The translations under genes and the position numbers were made by a program. This document shows, in pieces, positions 35,965 through 44,456 of a stretch of 64,000 nucleotides of DNA. Under the pieces are notes generated by a model that saw nothing but the letters and a program-made list of their open reading frames with translations, searched no databases and had not been told where the DNA came from. The stretch is taken from the NCBI RefSeq assembly GCF_004208525.1, contig NZ_SGIT01000003.1, positions 124,001 to 188,000 on the forward strand, given 5' to 3'. Source of the DNA: Sphingobacterium corticibacterium (GTDB lineage: Bacteria > Bacteroidota > Bacteroidia > Sphingobacteriales > Sphingobacteriaceae). Each line of letters opens with the position of its first letter. Within the stretch, counting starts at the first letter, position 1.

Positions 35965-37191
35965 CTACTCAAAATCAGCATACATTAAATATTTCGCACG
36001 CATTTCTTTGTAAGCTTTTAGCTCTTCTGCCCAGCTGTCACGAATTTCACTTTCTGTCTTACCGGCAAGAATTTGTTTCCGCAATTCATCGGTTCCTGCG
36101 AGTTTGTCAAAAAACTCCGGACGAGCAAAAAACTTGCTTTTATCCGGCATTTTATGATAAAAGTCCAACAAGTATTTCAACGTGAATTTTTCATTGACGG
36201 CATCCACATTCCGCAAATCAATTCCATAGCACAAATTATCCTGCTGCTCCACGTGTGCGGCCATTCCCGGCCGTGTACCCGGTGTAAAAGTAAATTCGCC
36301 AAATACGGGGTTTGGGTATCCCACTACCTGAAACGGCCAATCTGTTCCACGCCCTATACTGATATCGGTCCCCTCAAAAAGGCAGAGCGACATGTATAAT
36401 CTTACAGAGGCATAATTCGGCAAACTAGGCGATGGAACTACGGGCAGCTCATAAGATATATTGTGGTCCCAGTTCTTCACCGGAATCACTTCCAAATCAC
36501 ACGTTTTGCCCCCATCCAACCAACCTTCTCCATTAATCATTTTTGCCAACTCGCCTACCGTTAGCCCATGGATCATCGCAATTTTATGATAGCTGATGTT
36601 CGCTTTAAATTTATCATCTTTTCGTACCGGGCCATCTACCTGATCTCCATTGGGATTTGGTCTATCCAGCACAATTACTTTTTTGCCTTGGTTTGCACAA
36701 AGCTGCATTACCCGGTGCATTGAGGCTACATACGTATAAAATCGAGCGCCTACATCCTGTAAATCGAAAATCATAACGTCCACCGACCCTACGATAGAAT
36801 CGGCCTTCGCATTCTCACCATACAACGTGTGCAGCGTAAGGCCTGTTTTTTTGTCGACCGTATTATCCACCTTTTCACCACGCTCAATATCCCCCCGAAA
36901 TCCATGCTCCGGTGCAAAGGCAAATCTTAAGTCTACCTTCTCCCGTAACAATACATCTACCAGATGCTCCTTCTCCTCTCCCACTATAGAGGTCTGATTA
37001 CCCATCAAACCTACTTTCTTTCCTTTTAACAAAGGCAAATAAGCAGAAAGCTGATCAGCACCAGGAATTATTGGGCCGTTCGTTTGACGCTTATCGGTTT
37101 CTGCGTTTTTATCGCTATTTTGCTTACTTCCACCAGCACATGCCGCAAAATAAAATGCTAAAAAAAGCAATAAATGGGTGAATATTTTCAT
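35965..37191 (-). CDS. namZ: Exo-beta-N-acetylmuramidase (NamZ / DUF1343 family) lipoprotein
   Basis: 408 residues. Lipobox Cys18 (YFAACAGGS). The DUF1343 domain spans nearly the whole protein: GLMGNQTS (~60-67), FAPEHGFRGD (~91-100), TLYGE, MIFDLQDVGARFYTY (~139-153), VLDRPNPNGD (~173-182), FEGTDISIGRGTDWPFQVVG (~272-291). Known NamZ enzymes cut MurNAc from the non-reducing end of peptidoglycan glycan chains. As a lipoprotein it acts in the periplasm or at the surface, feeding MurNAc to the importer and MurQ found in the same region. It has its own promoter and terminator. Confidence 0.92.
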   Translation of the reverse strand: MKIFTHLLLFLAFYFAACAGGSKQNSDKNAETDKRQTNGPIIPGADQLSAYLPLLKGKKVGLMGNQTSIVGEEKEHLVDVLLREKVDLRFAFAPEHGFRGDIERGEKVDNTVDKKTGLTLHTLYGENAKADSIVGSVDVMIFDLQDVGARFYTYVASMHRVMQLCANQGKKVIVLDRPNPNGDQVDGPVRKDDKFKANISYHKIAMIHGLTVGELAKMINGEGWLDGGKTCDLEVIPVKNWDHNISYELPVVPSPSLPNYASVRLYMSLCLFEGTDISIGRGTDWPFQVVGYPNPVFGEFTFTPGTRPGMAAHVEQQDNLCYGIDLRNVDAVNEKFTLKYLLDFYHKMPDKSKFFARPEFFDKLAGTDELRKQILAGKTESEIRDSWAEELKAYKEMRAKYLMYADFE

Positions 37192-37215
37192 ATTTATGCG
37201 TTTTTAATTTCATAA

Positions 37216-37223
37216 CAAACATA
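37216..37223 (-). promoter_or_regulatory. -7 element of the namZ-like gene
   Basis: TATGTTTG on the minus strand, an exact TAnnTTTG, 24 bases before the ATG. A TTG lies 17 bases upstream of it, slightly closer than usual. Confidence 0.55.
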
Positions 37224-37244
37224 AACAAGAAAAATTAAAACAAG

Positions 37245-37284
37245 AAAAAAGACGCTACTTTTTTTATAATGTAGCGTCTTTTTT
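37245..37284 (-). terminator. Terminator after the GHL10-type gene
   Basis: Nine-base stem AGACGCTAC (37250-37258) / GTAGCGTCT (37271-37279), flanked by A and T runs, 28 bases after the stop at 37312. Confidence 0.85.
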
Positions 37285-37311
37285 AAACCTAATAATACGG
37301 TTTTATAAAGT

Positions 37312-38982
37312 TTATTTCACTTTTTTAGCAATATAATCGCTTTCGTTGCTCAACCGATCGATAGCTTTTACAGCAACCGTTTTTAGTGGTTTTCCATTTT
37401 TTATTTTCGGATAACTTTTTTCTGTCTGTTGTCCATCCAATATTTCATATTCCCATACATCGCCATATTGCGCATAGGCAACCCATTGGAATACTTGATC
37501 AGGCTGCTTATGCAGCCATTTTGCAAATACGCTGCTGGTTTCTTCTGTCAGCAACAAACTGGGTGTCAACAATGGATTTGCATGTAACCAAGGTGATCGG
37601 GGAATTAATGCCTGGTGGCTATAGGGGCCAGTTTTCATGGCTTGCACCATACCGGGGCTGTTCGTTAACCCAGCAATACTCCAATGGATAGCGCCTACAC
37701 TATTAGGAATCAGCTTCCGGGTCTCTTCAATCTGTCTAACAATTTCCTGCGGTCTGTTTGGCGCTCGTACTTCCACCGTATTTAATCCTGGCCAAAGATG
37801 TCGTTTGTGTGTATTTTCCGACTCCCACCATCGCAAAAGGGCTGTAAAACTTTGCCGAGGCGGATCAATAGGCCAGTATAACTGGGGAGCAAAATAATCT
37901 ATCCATCCTTTATTCAACCACAATTTGGCATCCGCATATAGTTCATCGTACTGAGAAGAACCTGTTACACCTGATGGATAACCAGGTTTCCATATCCCAA
38001 ACGGACTAAGCCCAAATTTTACAAAACTTTTTTCGGCTTTTATTTCCTTATATACGCGTTCTATAAAACGGTTCACGTTGTCCCGGCGCCAGTCTGCTCG
38101 CGACAATGTCCCTCCCGCTCTACGATAGGTATTCCACGAAGCATCATCCGGAAAATCTGCACCTCCGTTATAACTTGCATAGGGGTAGAAATAATCATCA
38201 AAATGAACGCCGTCTATATCATATCGTTTTACAATATCCAGCACAACTTTCGCCGCATGATCTTGCGTATGGGGATTGGCTGGATCAAACCAATACATAC
38301 CGTTTTTGAGTCGAACAACCATATCGGATGCTTTACGTACCATAGATTCACTAGTCACCGCCCCACCCGTAGAATGATGCGCACGATAAGGGTTTAGCCA
38401 TACGTGAAGCTCTAACCCACGTTTGTGCGCTTCCTCTACCCAAAAGGTCAATGGATCATAGTAAGGGTTTGGGCGTTTGCCAATTTGTCCTGTCAGGAAA
38501 TAAGACCATGGCTCATGCGGACTGTCATACAGGGCATCTGCTGACGGCCTGACTTGAAATATCACGGCGTTAAAATTATTCTCCTTTAACAAGTCCAACA
38601 GCTGTATGGCTTCTCGTTTTTGTGCTTCGGTAGCGTAATTTCCTTTACTTGGCCAATTGATATTGGCAACTGTTGCAATCCAAGCTCCTCTAAACTCTCG
38701 ATTAACGTCTGGTAATTCGACGCGTAACGGAACTTCCACAACAGGTTTCTTTTCCTCGACAACAGATTTTTCTTCTGGAATCGATTTTTCAACTGCTGGC
38801 GCAGCCGCTGCTTCTTCTCTTTTTATAGCCTTCGCCTCTTCATTTTCCGCTTTTACTATTTCTACTGCGGGCGACTTCAATTCCTTCGAAGCTCGCCTGT
38901 TCTTGCGGGAAGCACAAGAAAGCATCACGGTGGAAAAAATCAAGGCAACTATTACTACGTTTTGTAACCATGGATATTTCAT
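37312..38982 (-). CDS. GHL10-type glycosidase lipoprotein (DigH/YngK-like)
   Basis: 556 residues from the ATG at 38982. The longer frame to 39072 would run into nagA and lacks a signal peptide. Lipobox Cys23 (TVMLSCASR), then a ~45-residue linker of Ala, Glu, Lys and Val (~35-85). The PF02638 domain has REFRGAWIATVANINWPS (~89-106), FNAVIFQVRPSADALYDS (~126-143), HVWLNPYRAHH and YDIDGVHFDDYFYPY (~217-231). E. coli DigH of this family cuts stripped peptidoglycan glycans. It follows nagA in one operon, which supports a role in peptidoglycan sugar release. Confidence 0.88.
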   Translation of the reverse strand: MKYPWLQNVVIVALIFSTVMLSCASRKNRRASKELKSPAVEIVKAENEEAKAIKREEAAAAPAVEKSIPEEKSVVEEKKPVVEVPLRVELPDVNREFRGAWIATVANINWPSKGNYATEAQKREAIQLLDLLKENNFNAVIFQVRPSADALYDSPHEPWSYFLTGQIGKRPNPYYDPLTFWVEEAHKRGLELHVWLNPYRAHHSTGGAVTSESMVRKASDMVVRLKNGMYWFDPANPHTQDHAAKVVLDIVKRYDIDGVHFDDYFYPYASYNGGADFPDDASWNTYRRAGGTLSRADWRRDNVNRFIERVYKEIKAEKSFVKFGLSPFGIWKPGYPSGVTGSSQYDELYADAKLWLNKGWIDYFAPQLYWPIDPPRQSFTALLRWWESENTHKRHLWPGLNTVEVRAPNRPQEIVRQIEETRKLIPNSVGAIHWSIAGLTNSPGMVQAMKTGPYSHQALIPRSPWLHANPLLTPSLLLTEETSSVFAKWLHKQPDQVFQWVAYAQYGDVWEYEILDGQQTEKSYPKIKNGKPLKTVAVKAIDRLSNESDYIAKKVK

Positions 38983-39044
38983 AGGGTACAAAACTAATGT
39001 TTTTATGTATATGAAAATGTTAAATTGATTGAAGTCTGATCCAT

Positions 39045-40163
39045 TTAAGCTACAACCTTTTCCCCTTGGCAATACACCGCATGAACATTAAAGTCAGCAT
39101 CAAACACCAATACATTTGCCCGTGATCCCGCATCGAGATTGCCTATATCGGATCGTCCAATTAAATTTGCCGGATAGCAGGTCGCCATCCGAACAGCCTC
39201 CTCCAAGGGTATACCTACGTATTCGACACAATTTCGTATGGCGCCGAGTAACGAAAGTGCAGAACCACTCAGCGTTCCGTCAGGCAAGATATAATGATCG
39301 TCATTGAGCACATGTTGATAAATTCCTTTATGGCATGTTGCAACCGCATCGGTAATCAGAAATAGACGCCTTCCCATCAACTCTTTTGCAATTTTTACCG
39401 CTTGAAAATCCACATGTATACCGTCTACGATAATCGATGCGGAAACTTCGGGATGCCTAAATACGGCTCCCGGGAGCCCAATATCGCGATGATGAAAAGA
39501 TGACATTGCATTCCATAGGTGAGTAGCTGCTTTTATTCCTTTATCGAAACCCTGCATACCCTGTTCAAAACGGGCTGCACTATGCCCTGCACTAAGTAAG
39601 ATGGAACGTTGTAAAAGCAAGTCCAGACTCTCCGCATTGATTTGTTCAGGAGCAATTGTCATCATTTTAACAGCACCTCGATCTTCCTCCAATAAATCTG
39701 AAATGAGTTCGACGGATGGCGATAGAATTAGTTTGGCAGGATGTGCCCCTCTTTTTTGAGGATTGAGAAAGGGTCCTTCTAGATGCAACCCTATAGCTGA
39801 TTGAGGCTGATAATTATTAAATATGCGGATCGCCTTTTTAAATACGGATATGGTATTCGTTGCTAGCGTTAATACAAAAGAAGTACATCCCTGGGCAAGC
39901 AGCCGACGTTCAATCCGGGCAATGCTTTCCGCTGTTAATTCGGCTGAAAACAGGTCATCGCCGGCACCATACACCTGCAAATCAACAAGCCCTGGACAGA
40001 TATTGGTTCCCTCCACATCAATCCGTTCGGCATCTGCAGGAACGTCGGATGCAGGGCATATACCATTGATTTTTTCTCCTTGTATAACTAGGGCATGCTC
40101 TAAAAAAACATGATCTCCATTGAAAATATGGCCGTTCACCAGTGCAAATTTACGTGTCCCCAT
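39045..40163 (-). CDS. nagA: N-acetylglucosamine-6-phosphate deacetylase
   Basis: 372 residues. A cytoplasmic amidohydrolase that turns GlcNAc-6-phosphate into glucosamine-6-phosphate and acetate. Landmarks: PGLVDLQVYGAG (~57-68), metal ligand Glu129 in HLEGPFLNPQKRGAH (~127-141), AGHSAARFEQ, ATHLWNAMS, LITDAVA and TLSGSALSLL. It takes the product of MurQ as well as GlcNAc-6-P and so ends the salvage route in this region. First gene of a two-gene operon with the GHL10-type glycosidase. Confidence 0.95.
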   Translation of the reverse strand: MGTRKFALVNGHIFNGDHVFLEHALVIQGEKINGICPASDVPADAERIDVEGTNICPGLVDLQVYGAGDDLFSAELTAESIARIERRLLAQGCTSFVLTLATNTISVFKKAIRIFNNYQPQSAIGLHLEGPFLNPQKRGAHPAKLILSPSVELISDLLEEDRGAVKMMTIAPEQINAESLDLLLQRSILLSAGHSAARFEQGMQGFDKGIKAATHLWNAMSSFHHRDIGLPGAVFRHPEVSASIIVDGIHVDFQAVKIAKELMGRRLFLITDAVATCHKGIYQHVLNDDHYILPDGTLSGSALSLLGAIRNCVEYVGIPLEEAVRMATCYPANLIGRSDIGNLDAGSRANVLVFDADFNVHAVYCQGEKVVA

Positions 40164-40236
40164 CTGTATATCTTTTGTGCTAAGTTATGGAAGATGTAAA
40201 CTTACACAAAGTTTAGAACGGATTAATACACCCACT

Positions 40237-40268
40237 TTTGATTTTTCAGATTTTCCATTGTAAATTAG
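40237..40268 (+). promoter_or_regulatory. Promoter of the small membrane protein / ridA / EamA operon
   Basis: TTTG (40237-40240), 20 bases, TAAATTAG (40261-40268), one base off TAnnTTTG. The ATG of the 44-residue protein starts 4 bases later, so this transcript may be nearly leaderless. Confidence 0.5.
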
Positions 40269-40272
40269 CAGC

Positions 40273-40407
40273 ATGGAGCCAAAAGAGACGAAACCACAAC
40301 TTTCTGAATCATCCCGATTCAACAGAAAAGCGATGCGCATCATGAATATCGTTGCGATCTCCGTGTTTATTTTGGCCATTATCTATAAAATATTTTTTTC
40401 AAAGTAA
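40273..40407 (+). CDS. Small membrane protein (44 residues)
   Basis: An open frame of 44 codons starts with MEPKETKPQLSES and contains one membrane helix (~23-42, IMNIVAISVFILAIIYKIFF) with a basic segment just before it (RFNRKAMR), so the N-terminus is probably inside. It lies 9 bases before ridA and has a promoter-like sequence upstream. Function unknown; conservation would be needed to be sure that it is a gene. Confidence 0.6.
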   Translation: MEPKETKPQLSESSRFNRKAMRIMNIVAISVFILAIIYKIFFSK

Positions 40408-40416
40408 CTTATAATC

Positions 40417-40803
40417 ATGTCAAACAAACAGATATTAAATACCGAAAAGGCTCCGGCAGCTATCGGGCCTTATAATCAAGCTATTCAGGCGGGGAATACA
40501 TTATATGTTTCTGGACAAATCCCTTTGATTCCTGAAACGATGGAGTTGATCAATAGTGGAGTAGCAGATGAAACCCATCAGGTTTTAAAAAATGTACAAG
40601 CTATCTTAACACATGCTGGGTATACGCTCAACGATGTCGTAAAAGCGAGTATTTTCATCTCCAATATGGATGATTTCGCTACCATCAACGAGGTATATGC
40701 ACAATACTTCACCGAGAATCAGCCTGCGCGTGAAACTGTAGCCGTCAAGACACTTCCTAAAAACGTGAACGTAGAAATATCCGTTATTGCCTGGAAAGCA
40801 TAG
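40417..40803 (+). CDS. ridA: RidA family enamine/imine deaminase
   Basis: 128 residues, the usual length. It hydrolyses reactive enamines and imines released by PLP enzymes such as threonine dehydratase. The family signatures are present: KAPAAIGPYNQAI (~11-23), LYVSGQIPL (~29-37), and Arg105 in QPARETVAVKTLP, the residue that binds the substrate carboxylate. Three bases separate it from the EamA gene. Confidence 0.95.
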   Translation: MSNKQILNTEKAPAAIGPYNQAIQAGNTLYVSGQIPLIPETMELINSGVADETHQVLKNVQAILTHAGYTLNDVVKASIFISNMDDFATINEVYAQYFTENQPARETVAVKTLPKNVNVEISVIAWKA

Positions 40804-40806
40804 CTC

Positions 40807-41733
40807 GTGGAACAACCATCCGAGAAAACAAAAAGTCGCAAAAATTATTTTCTTGCGGCTTTTTTGGCTCCCTTAATATGGGGATTTATGGCTATTCCGG
40901 TACGTTGGGTAAGGGAATATTCGGCAGAAGATATTTTATACTATCGCATTCTGGCTGCGCTTACCGTACTATGGTTATTTATCTTTTTATTCCGATTCAA
41001 GTTTTTAAAACGAGATATAGCAGTCTTTAAACTGTTACCAAGCCCTCGGCAAACACAAACGATTGGCCTCACTATATCGGCTTCCGTGTTGATTTTTGGA
41101 AATTGGTTCACCTATATATATGCCGTTAATCACATCAGCGTACAATCCGCGGCGTTTGCTTACCTCATCTGCCCACTTATTACCGCCATAGCGGCATTTT
41201 TCATTCTTAAAGAACAACTCGGGCCTTTAAAAAGGACTGCTCTTGGCATTGCATTGATTAGCGCGGTTACATTGGCAACCGGTTCGCTTACAGATGTACT
41301 CTGGTCCATAAGTATTGCTTCGTTATACGCCCTTTATTTAATCGTTCAACGCGCCTCGCAGGGGTTTGACAAGCTGAATATGTTAGCCGTCCAGCTAACA
41401 CTCTGTTCATTATTTGTCATCCCTAAGCTTTTCATTAATCAACATGCTGTTCCTAAGGAGCCTTTTTTTTGGTTTAGCATACTGACAATAGCCGTCATTT
41501 TCACAATCATCCCGTTATTTTTCAGCATGTATGCGCTAACACGTATATCGTCCTCTACTACGGGGGTTCTTCTTTATGTCAATCCACTCATTGCATTCAC
41601 TTTGGCGATTACCTATTTCCAGGAGTCCGTTGCACCACATAAGTACCTGGCCTATGCCATCATCTTATTTGCTATTGTTCTTTTTAATTGGAAAACATTA
41701 AAAGAATTTATAACGAAAGTGTGGCAAAACTAA
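40807..41733 (+). CDS. EamA/DMT-family transporter
   Basis: 308 residues from a GTG start three bases after the ridA stop. The next ATG would remove the first helix. Ten membrane helices in two EamA repeats (~14-150 and ~165-297), each ending with a pattern such as PLITAIAAFFILKEQLGPLK or NPLIAFTLAITYFQESVAP. The arrangement is similar to RarD. Such proteins export or import small metabolites; the substrate is unknown. Hairpin-like GAACG/CGTTC sequences (41786-41803) follow the stop. Confidence 0.85.
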   Translation: MEQPSEKTKSRKNYFLAAFLAPLIWGFMAIPVRWVREYSAEDILYYRILAALTVLWLFIFLFRFKFLKRDIAVFKLLPSPRQTQTIGLTISASVLIFGNWFTYIYAVNHISVQSAAFAYLICPLITAIAAFFILKEQLGPLKRTALGIALISAVTLATGSLTDVLWSISIASLYALYLIVQRASQGFDKLNMLAVQLTLCSLFVIPKLFINQHAVPKEPFFWFSILTIAVIFTIIPLFFSMYALTRISSSTTGVLLYVNPLIAFTLAITYFQESVAPHKYLAYAIILFAIVLFNWKTLKEFITKVWQN

Positions 41734-41855
41734 CTAAACAACAAACTGCTATAGCACAAAATTGGTTTAACTTATTAAACAACAGAACGAAACGTAGCGT
41801 TCCATATAAAATTTACGTTCATTTCTATAATGTGATAAACTAAACACCATGTGCC

Positions 41856-42272
41856 ATGAAAAGATTTTTAATGTTGTTGATGACGCTCGGAATTGTAGTT
41901 GCTTGTGAAAAATCGAATGTCGGCAATGGCCAAGAAGCTGATCGCAAAAGATTAGCCGAGAGGCGGCAAGAAATATTAGACCAGATAAATACCATACCTT
42001 GTGAAAATGCGGAAGATTGGCGTCCACAAGCATTGGGAAGCAAAGCATGCGGCGGCCCGCAGGAATATATTCCTTATCCCGAGGCTGCCGATGAATCGGG
42101 TGATTTACTGGATCTGATTGAAAAATACACCCAATTGGAGGCCGAATACAATAAGAAATATGGTGCTGTTTCTGATTGTATGTATGTAACATCTCCTACG
42201 GGGGTTCGTTGTGTGGATGGCAAACCGGAGTTTTTCAATATCGGAACCAACTCACCAGCTGTAACCGAATAA
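41856..42272 (+). CDS. Small cysteine-containing lipoprotein, unknown function
   Basis: 138 residues. Lipobox Cys17 (IVVACEKSN), then four further cysteines in IPCEN, SKACGGP, SDCMY and VRCVD, which could form two disulphides in the periplasm. The KACGGPQEYIPY stretch and the C-terminal DCxY region look like a small lipoprotein family that I have seen in Bacteroidota but cannot name. It is separate from EamA (122 bases) and lies 34 bases before recG. Confidence 0.75.
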   Translation: MKRFLMLLMTLGIVVACEKSNVGNGQEADRKRLAERRQEILDQINTIPCENAEDWRPQALGSKACGGPQEYIPYPEAADESGDLLDLIEKYTQLEAEYNKKYGAVSDCMYVTSPTGVRCVDGKPEFFNIGTNSPAVTE

Positions 42273-42306
42273 ATAATATTTATTTGTAAATTAGCCGTTC
42301 TTAGGA

Positions 42307-44412
42307 ATGGCTAATTTATCTGTAATAACCCCGATAGAATACCTAAAAGGTGTGGGGCCGCAAAAGGCAGACGTGCTCAAAAAAGAGCTACAGATTTTTA
42401 CTATTGGCGACTTACTATCCCATTACCCTTTTCGGTACATCGATCGCACACAATTTCACAAAATTCGTCAGTTGCATCCCGATATGATCGGTGCACAAAT
42501 TTTGGGACGTCTTATTTCTATTCAGGAAATTGGAGAAAAAAGAGCACGAAGACTGGTTGGTCAATTCCGGGACGACACCGGCGGCATCGAACTGGTGTGG
42601 TTTCAAAGCATCACCTGGCTAAAAAAAAGCTTGAAAGTAGGGTCTGCTTATATCATCTATGGCAAACCTTCCGAATTTAATGGTCAGATCTCTATCACAC
42701 ATCCCGAGATGGAATTATTTCATCCGCAGGAAAAGAAAATTGGTAACCTAACCATGCAGCCGGTATATTCATCGACCGAAAAACTCAAAAAATTTAATCT
42801 TGATACTAGAGGTATACAGCGATTGCAACAAGTAGCATTAGAAACAATTTTCAACACACTTCAGGAACCTCTTCCTCCTTATTTATTGGAAAAGCATCAA
42901 TTGATGGATTATGCAAAGGCTATGCTTTCTATTCATTTTCCACAAAATACACCCGATTTGAATGCTGCTGTTCGTCGGTTGAAATTTGAGGAATTGTTTT
43001 TTATTCAGCTTCGGTTGTTACGTAATAAGCAGTTAAATACGCAAAAATATAAAGGACATCGCTTTGACAAAGTAGGCGACAAATTCAATACTTTTTTTAA
43101 TGAGCGGCTTCCTTTTCCCCTAACCAACGCCCAAAAACGCGTCGTTAAGGAAATACGTCAAGATACGAACACAGGTGCGCAGATGAACCGACTTGTACAG
43201 GGTGATGTAGGTTCAGGTAAAACGGTTGTGGCGTTAATGTCGATGCTGATCGCCATCGATAACGGATACCAAGCTTGTATGATGGCGCCAACCGAGATTC
43301 TGGCACAACAACATTTCGCTGGAATTCGTGCATTACTGGGCGACGAACTTTGTACGGTTAAGTTGTTAACAGGCTCTACACCGATCAGGGAGAGACGATT
43401 GATACATCAACAACTGGAAGAGGGCACGTTGGATATCCTCATCGGAACACATGCACTCATTGAAGATAAGGTAAAGTTTAAAAACATCGGCTTCGTGGTC
43501 ATTGACGAACAACATCGCTTTGGTGTAGAGCAGCGGGCGAAGCTATGGCGCAAAAACATCGTCCCGCCGCACATGCTCGTGATGACCGCAACACCTATTC
43601 CCCGAACGCTGGCTATGACCATGTATGGCGACCTTGATATTTCTGTTATCGACGAGCTTCCGGCGGGGCGCAAACCTATTAAAACGGTACACTTCTACGA
43701 AAATCAACGTTTGCGGGTATTCGGCTTTATGCGAGAAGAAATTGCTAAAGGGAGACAAATTTATGTCGTGTATCCGTTAATTAAGGAAAGTGAAAAAATG
43801 GATTTACTCTATTTAGAAGCTGGTCTTGAAAATCTGCAAAGAGAATTTCCATTGCCCCAATATAAAATCAGTATTGTGCATGGCAAAATGCCCGTCAAAG
43901 ATAAGGATTTTGAAATGCAACGCTTTGTTAAAGGCGAAACACAAATTATGGTCGCTACGACCGTTATTGAGGTAGGTGTCAATGTGCCGAACGCCTCCGT
44001 GATGATCATTGAAAACGCAGAACGTTTCGGGTTGTCGCAACTACATCAACTCCGCGGGCGCGTAGGGCGGGGAGCAGAACAGTCTTTCTGTATCCTGTTA
44101 ACAACGCATAAGCTCAGCAAGGAAGGGAAAACCCGGCTGGAAACTATGGTACGTACTTCGGATGGCTTTGAGATTGCCGAGGTAGACTTACAACTCCGCG
44201 GACCGGGTGACATTTCGGGTACGCAACAGTCTGGTGTGCTCGAAATGAAAATCGCTAATCTTGCTTCCGATCAAGCTATCCTAATGGAGGCACGTCAAAG
44301 CGTCATCGAGATATTTAAGGAAGATCCCTCTCTTTCCTCCAAGAAAAACACTCTGTTGGCACATTATCTTAATCAGCGGTCGCCGGGTATTTCCTGGGAT
44401 AAGATTTCTTAA
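42307..44412 (+). CDS. recG: ATP-dependent DNA helicase RecG
   Basis: 701 residues. It remodels stalled replication forks and Holliday junctions. The N-terminal wedge/OB domain includes PIEYLKGVGPQKADVLKKE (~9-27) and an OB fold to ~150. Helicase motifs: I GDVGSGKT (~299-306), Ia APTEIL, II DEQH (~399-402) followed by RFGVEQR, III TATPIPRT, V/VI IENAERFGLSQLHQLRGRVG (~572-591). A complete housekeeping gene, convergent with the haem receptor gene that ends at 44457. Confidence 0.97.
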   Translation: MANLSVITPIEYLKGVGPQKADVLKKELQIFTIGDLLSHYPFRYIDRTQFHKIRQLHPDMIGAQILGRLISIQEIGEKRARRLVGQFRDDTGGIELVWFQSITWLKKSLKVGSAYIIYGKPSEFNGQISITHPEMELFHPQEKKIGNLTMQPVYSSTEKLKKFNLDTRGIQRLQQVALETIFNTLQEPLPPYLLEKHQLMDYAKAMLSIHFPQNTPDLNAAVRRLKFEELFFIQLRLLRNKQLNTQKYKGHRFDKVGDKFNTFFNERLPFPLTNAQKRVVKEIRQDTNTGAQMNRLVQGDVGSGKTVVALMSMLIAIDNGYQACMMAPTEILAQQHFAGIRALLGDELCTVKLLTGSTPIRERRLIHQQLEEGTLDILIGTHALIEDKVKFKNIGFVVIDEQHRFGVEQRAKLWRKNIVPPHMLVMTATPIPRTLAMTMYGDLDISVIDELPAGRKPIKTVHFYENQRLRVFGFMREEIAKGRQIYVVYPLIKESEKMDLLYLEAGLENLQREFPLPQYKISIVHGKMPVKDKDFEMQRFVKGETQIMVATTVIEVGVNVPNASVMIIENAERFGLSQLHQLRGRVGRGAEQSFCILLTTHKLSKEGKTRLETMVRTSDGFEIAEVDLQLRGPGDISGTQQSGVLEMKIANLASDQAILMEARQSVIEIFKEDPSLSSKKNTLLAHYLNQRSPGISWDKIS

Positions 44413-44456
44413 TTTGTATCAAGGAAATGGTAGTGCACATGCTCATGAAACCGTTT

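Noticed and set aside
38983..39072. Longer start for the GHL10-type gene
   Set aside because: It would overlap nagA and hide the clear lipoprotein signal peptide that begins at the ATG at 38982.
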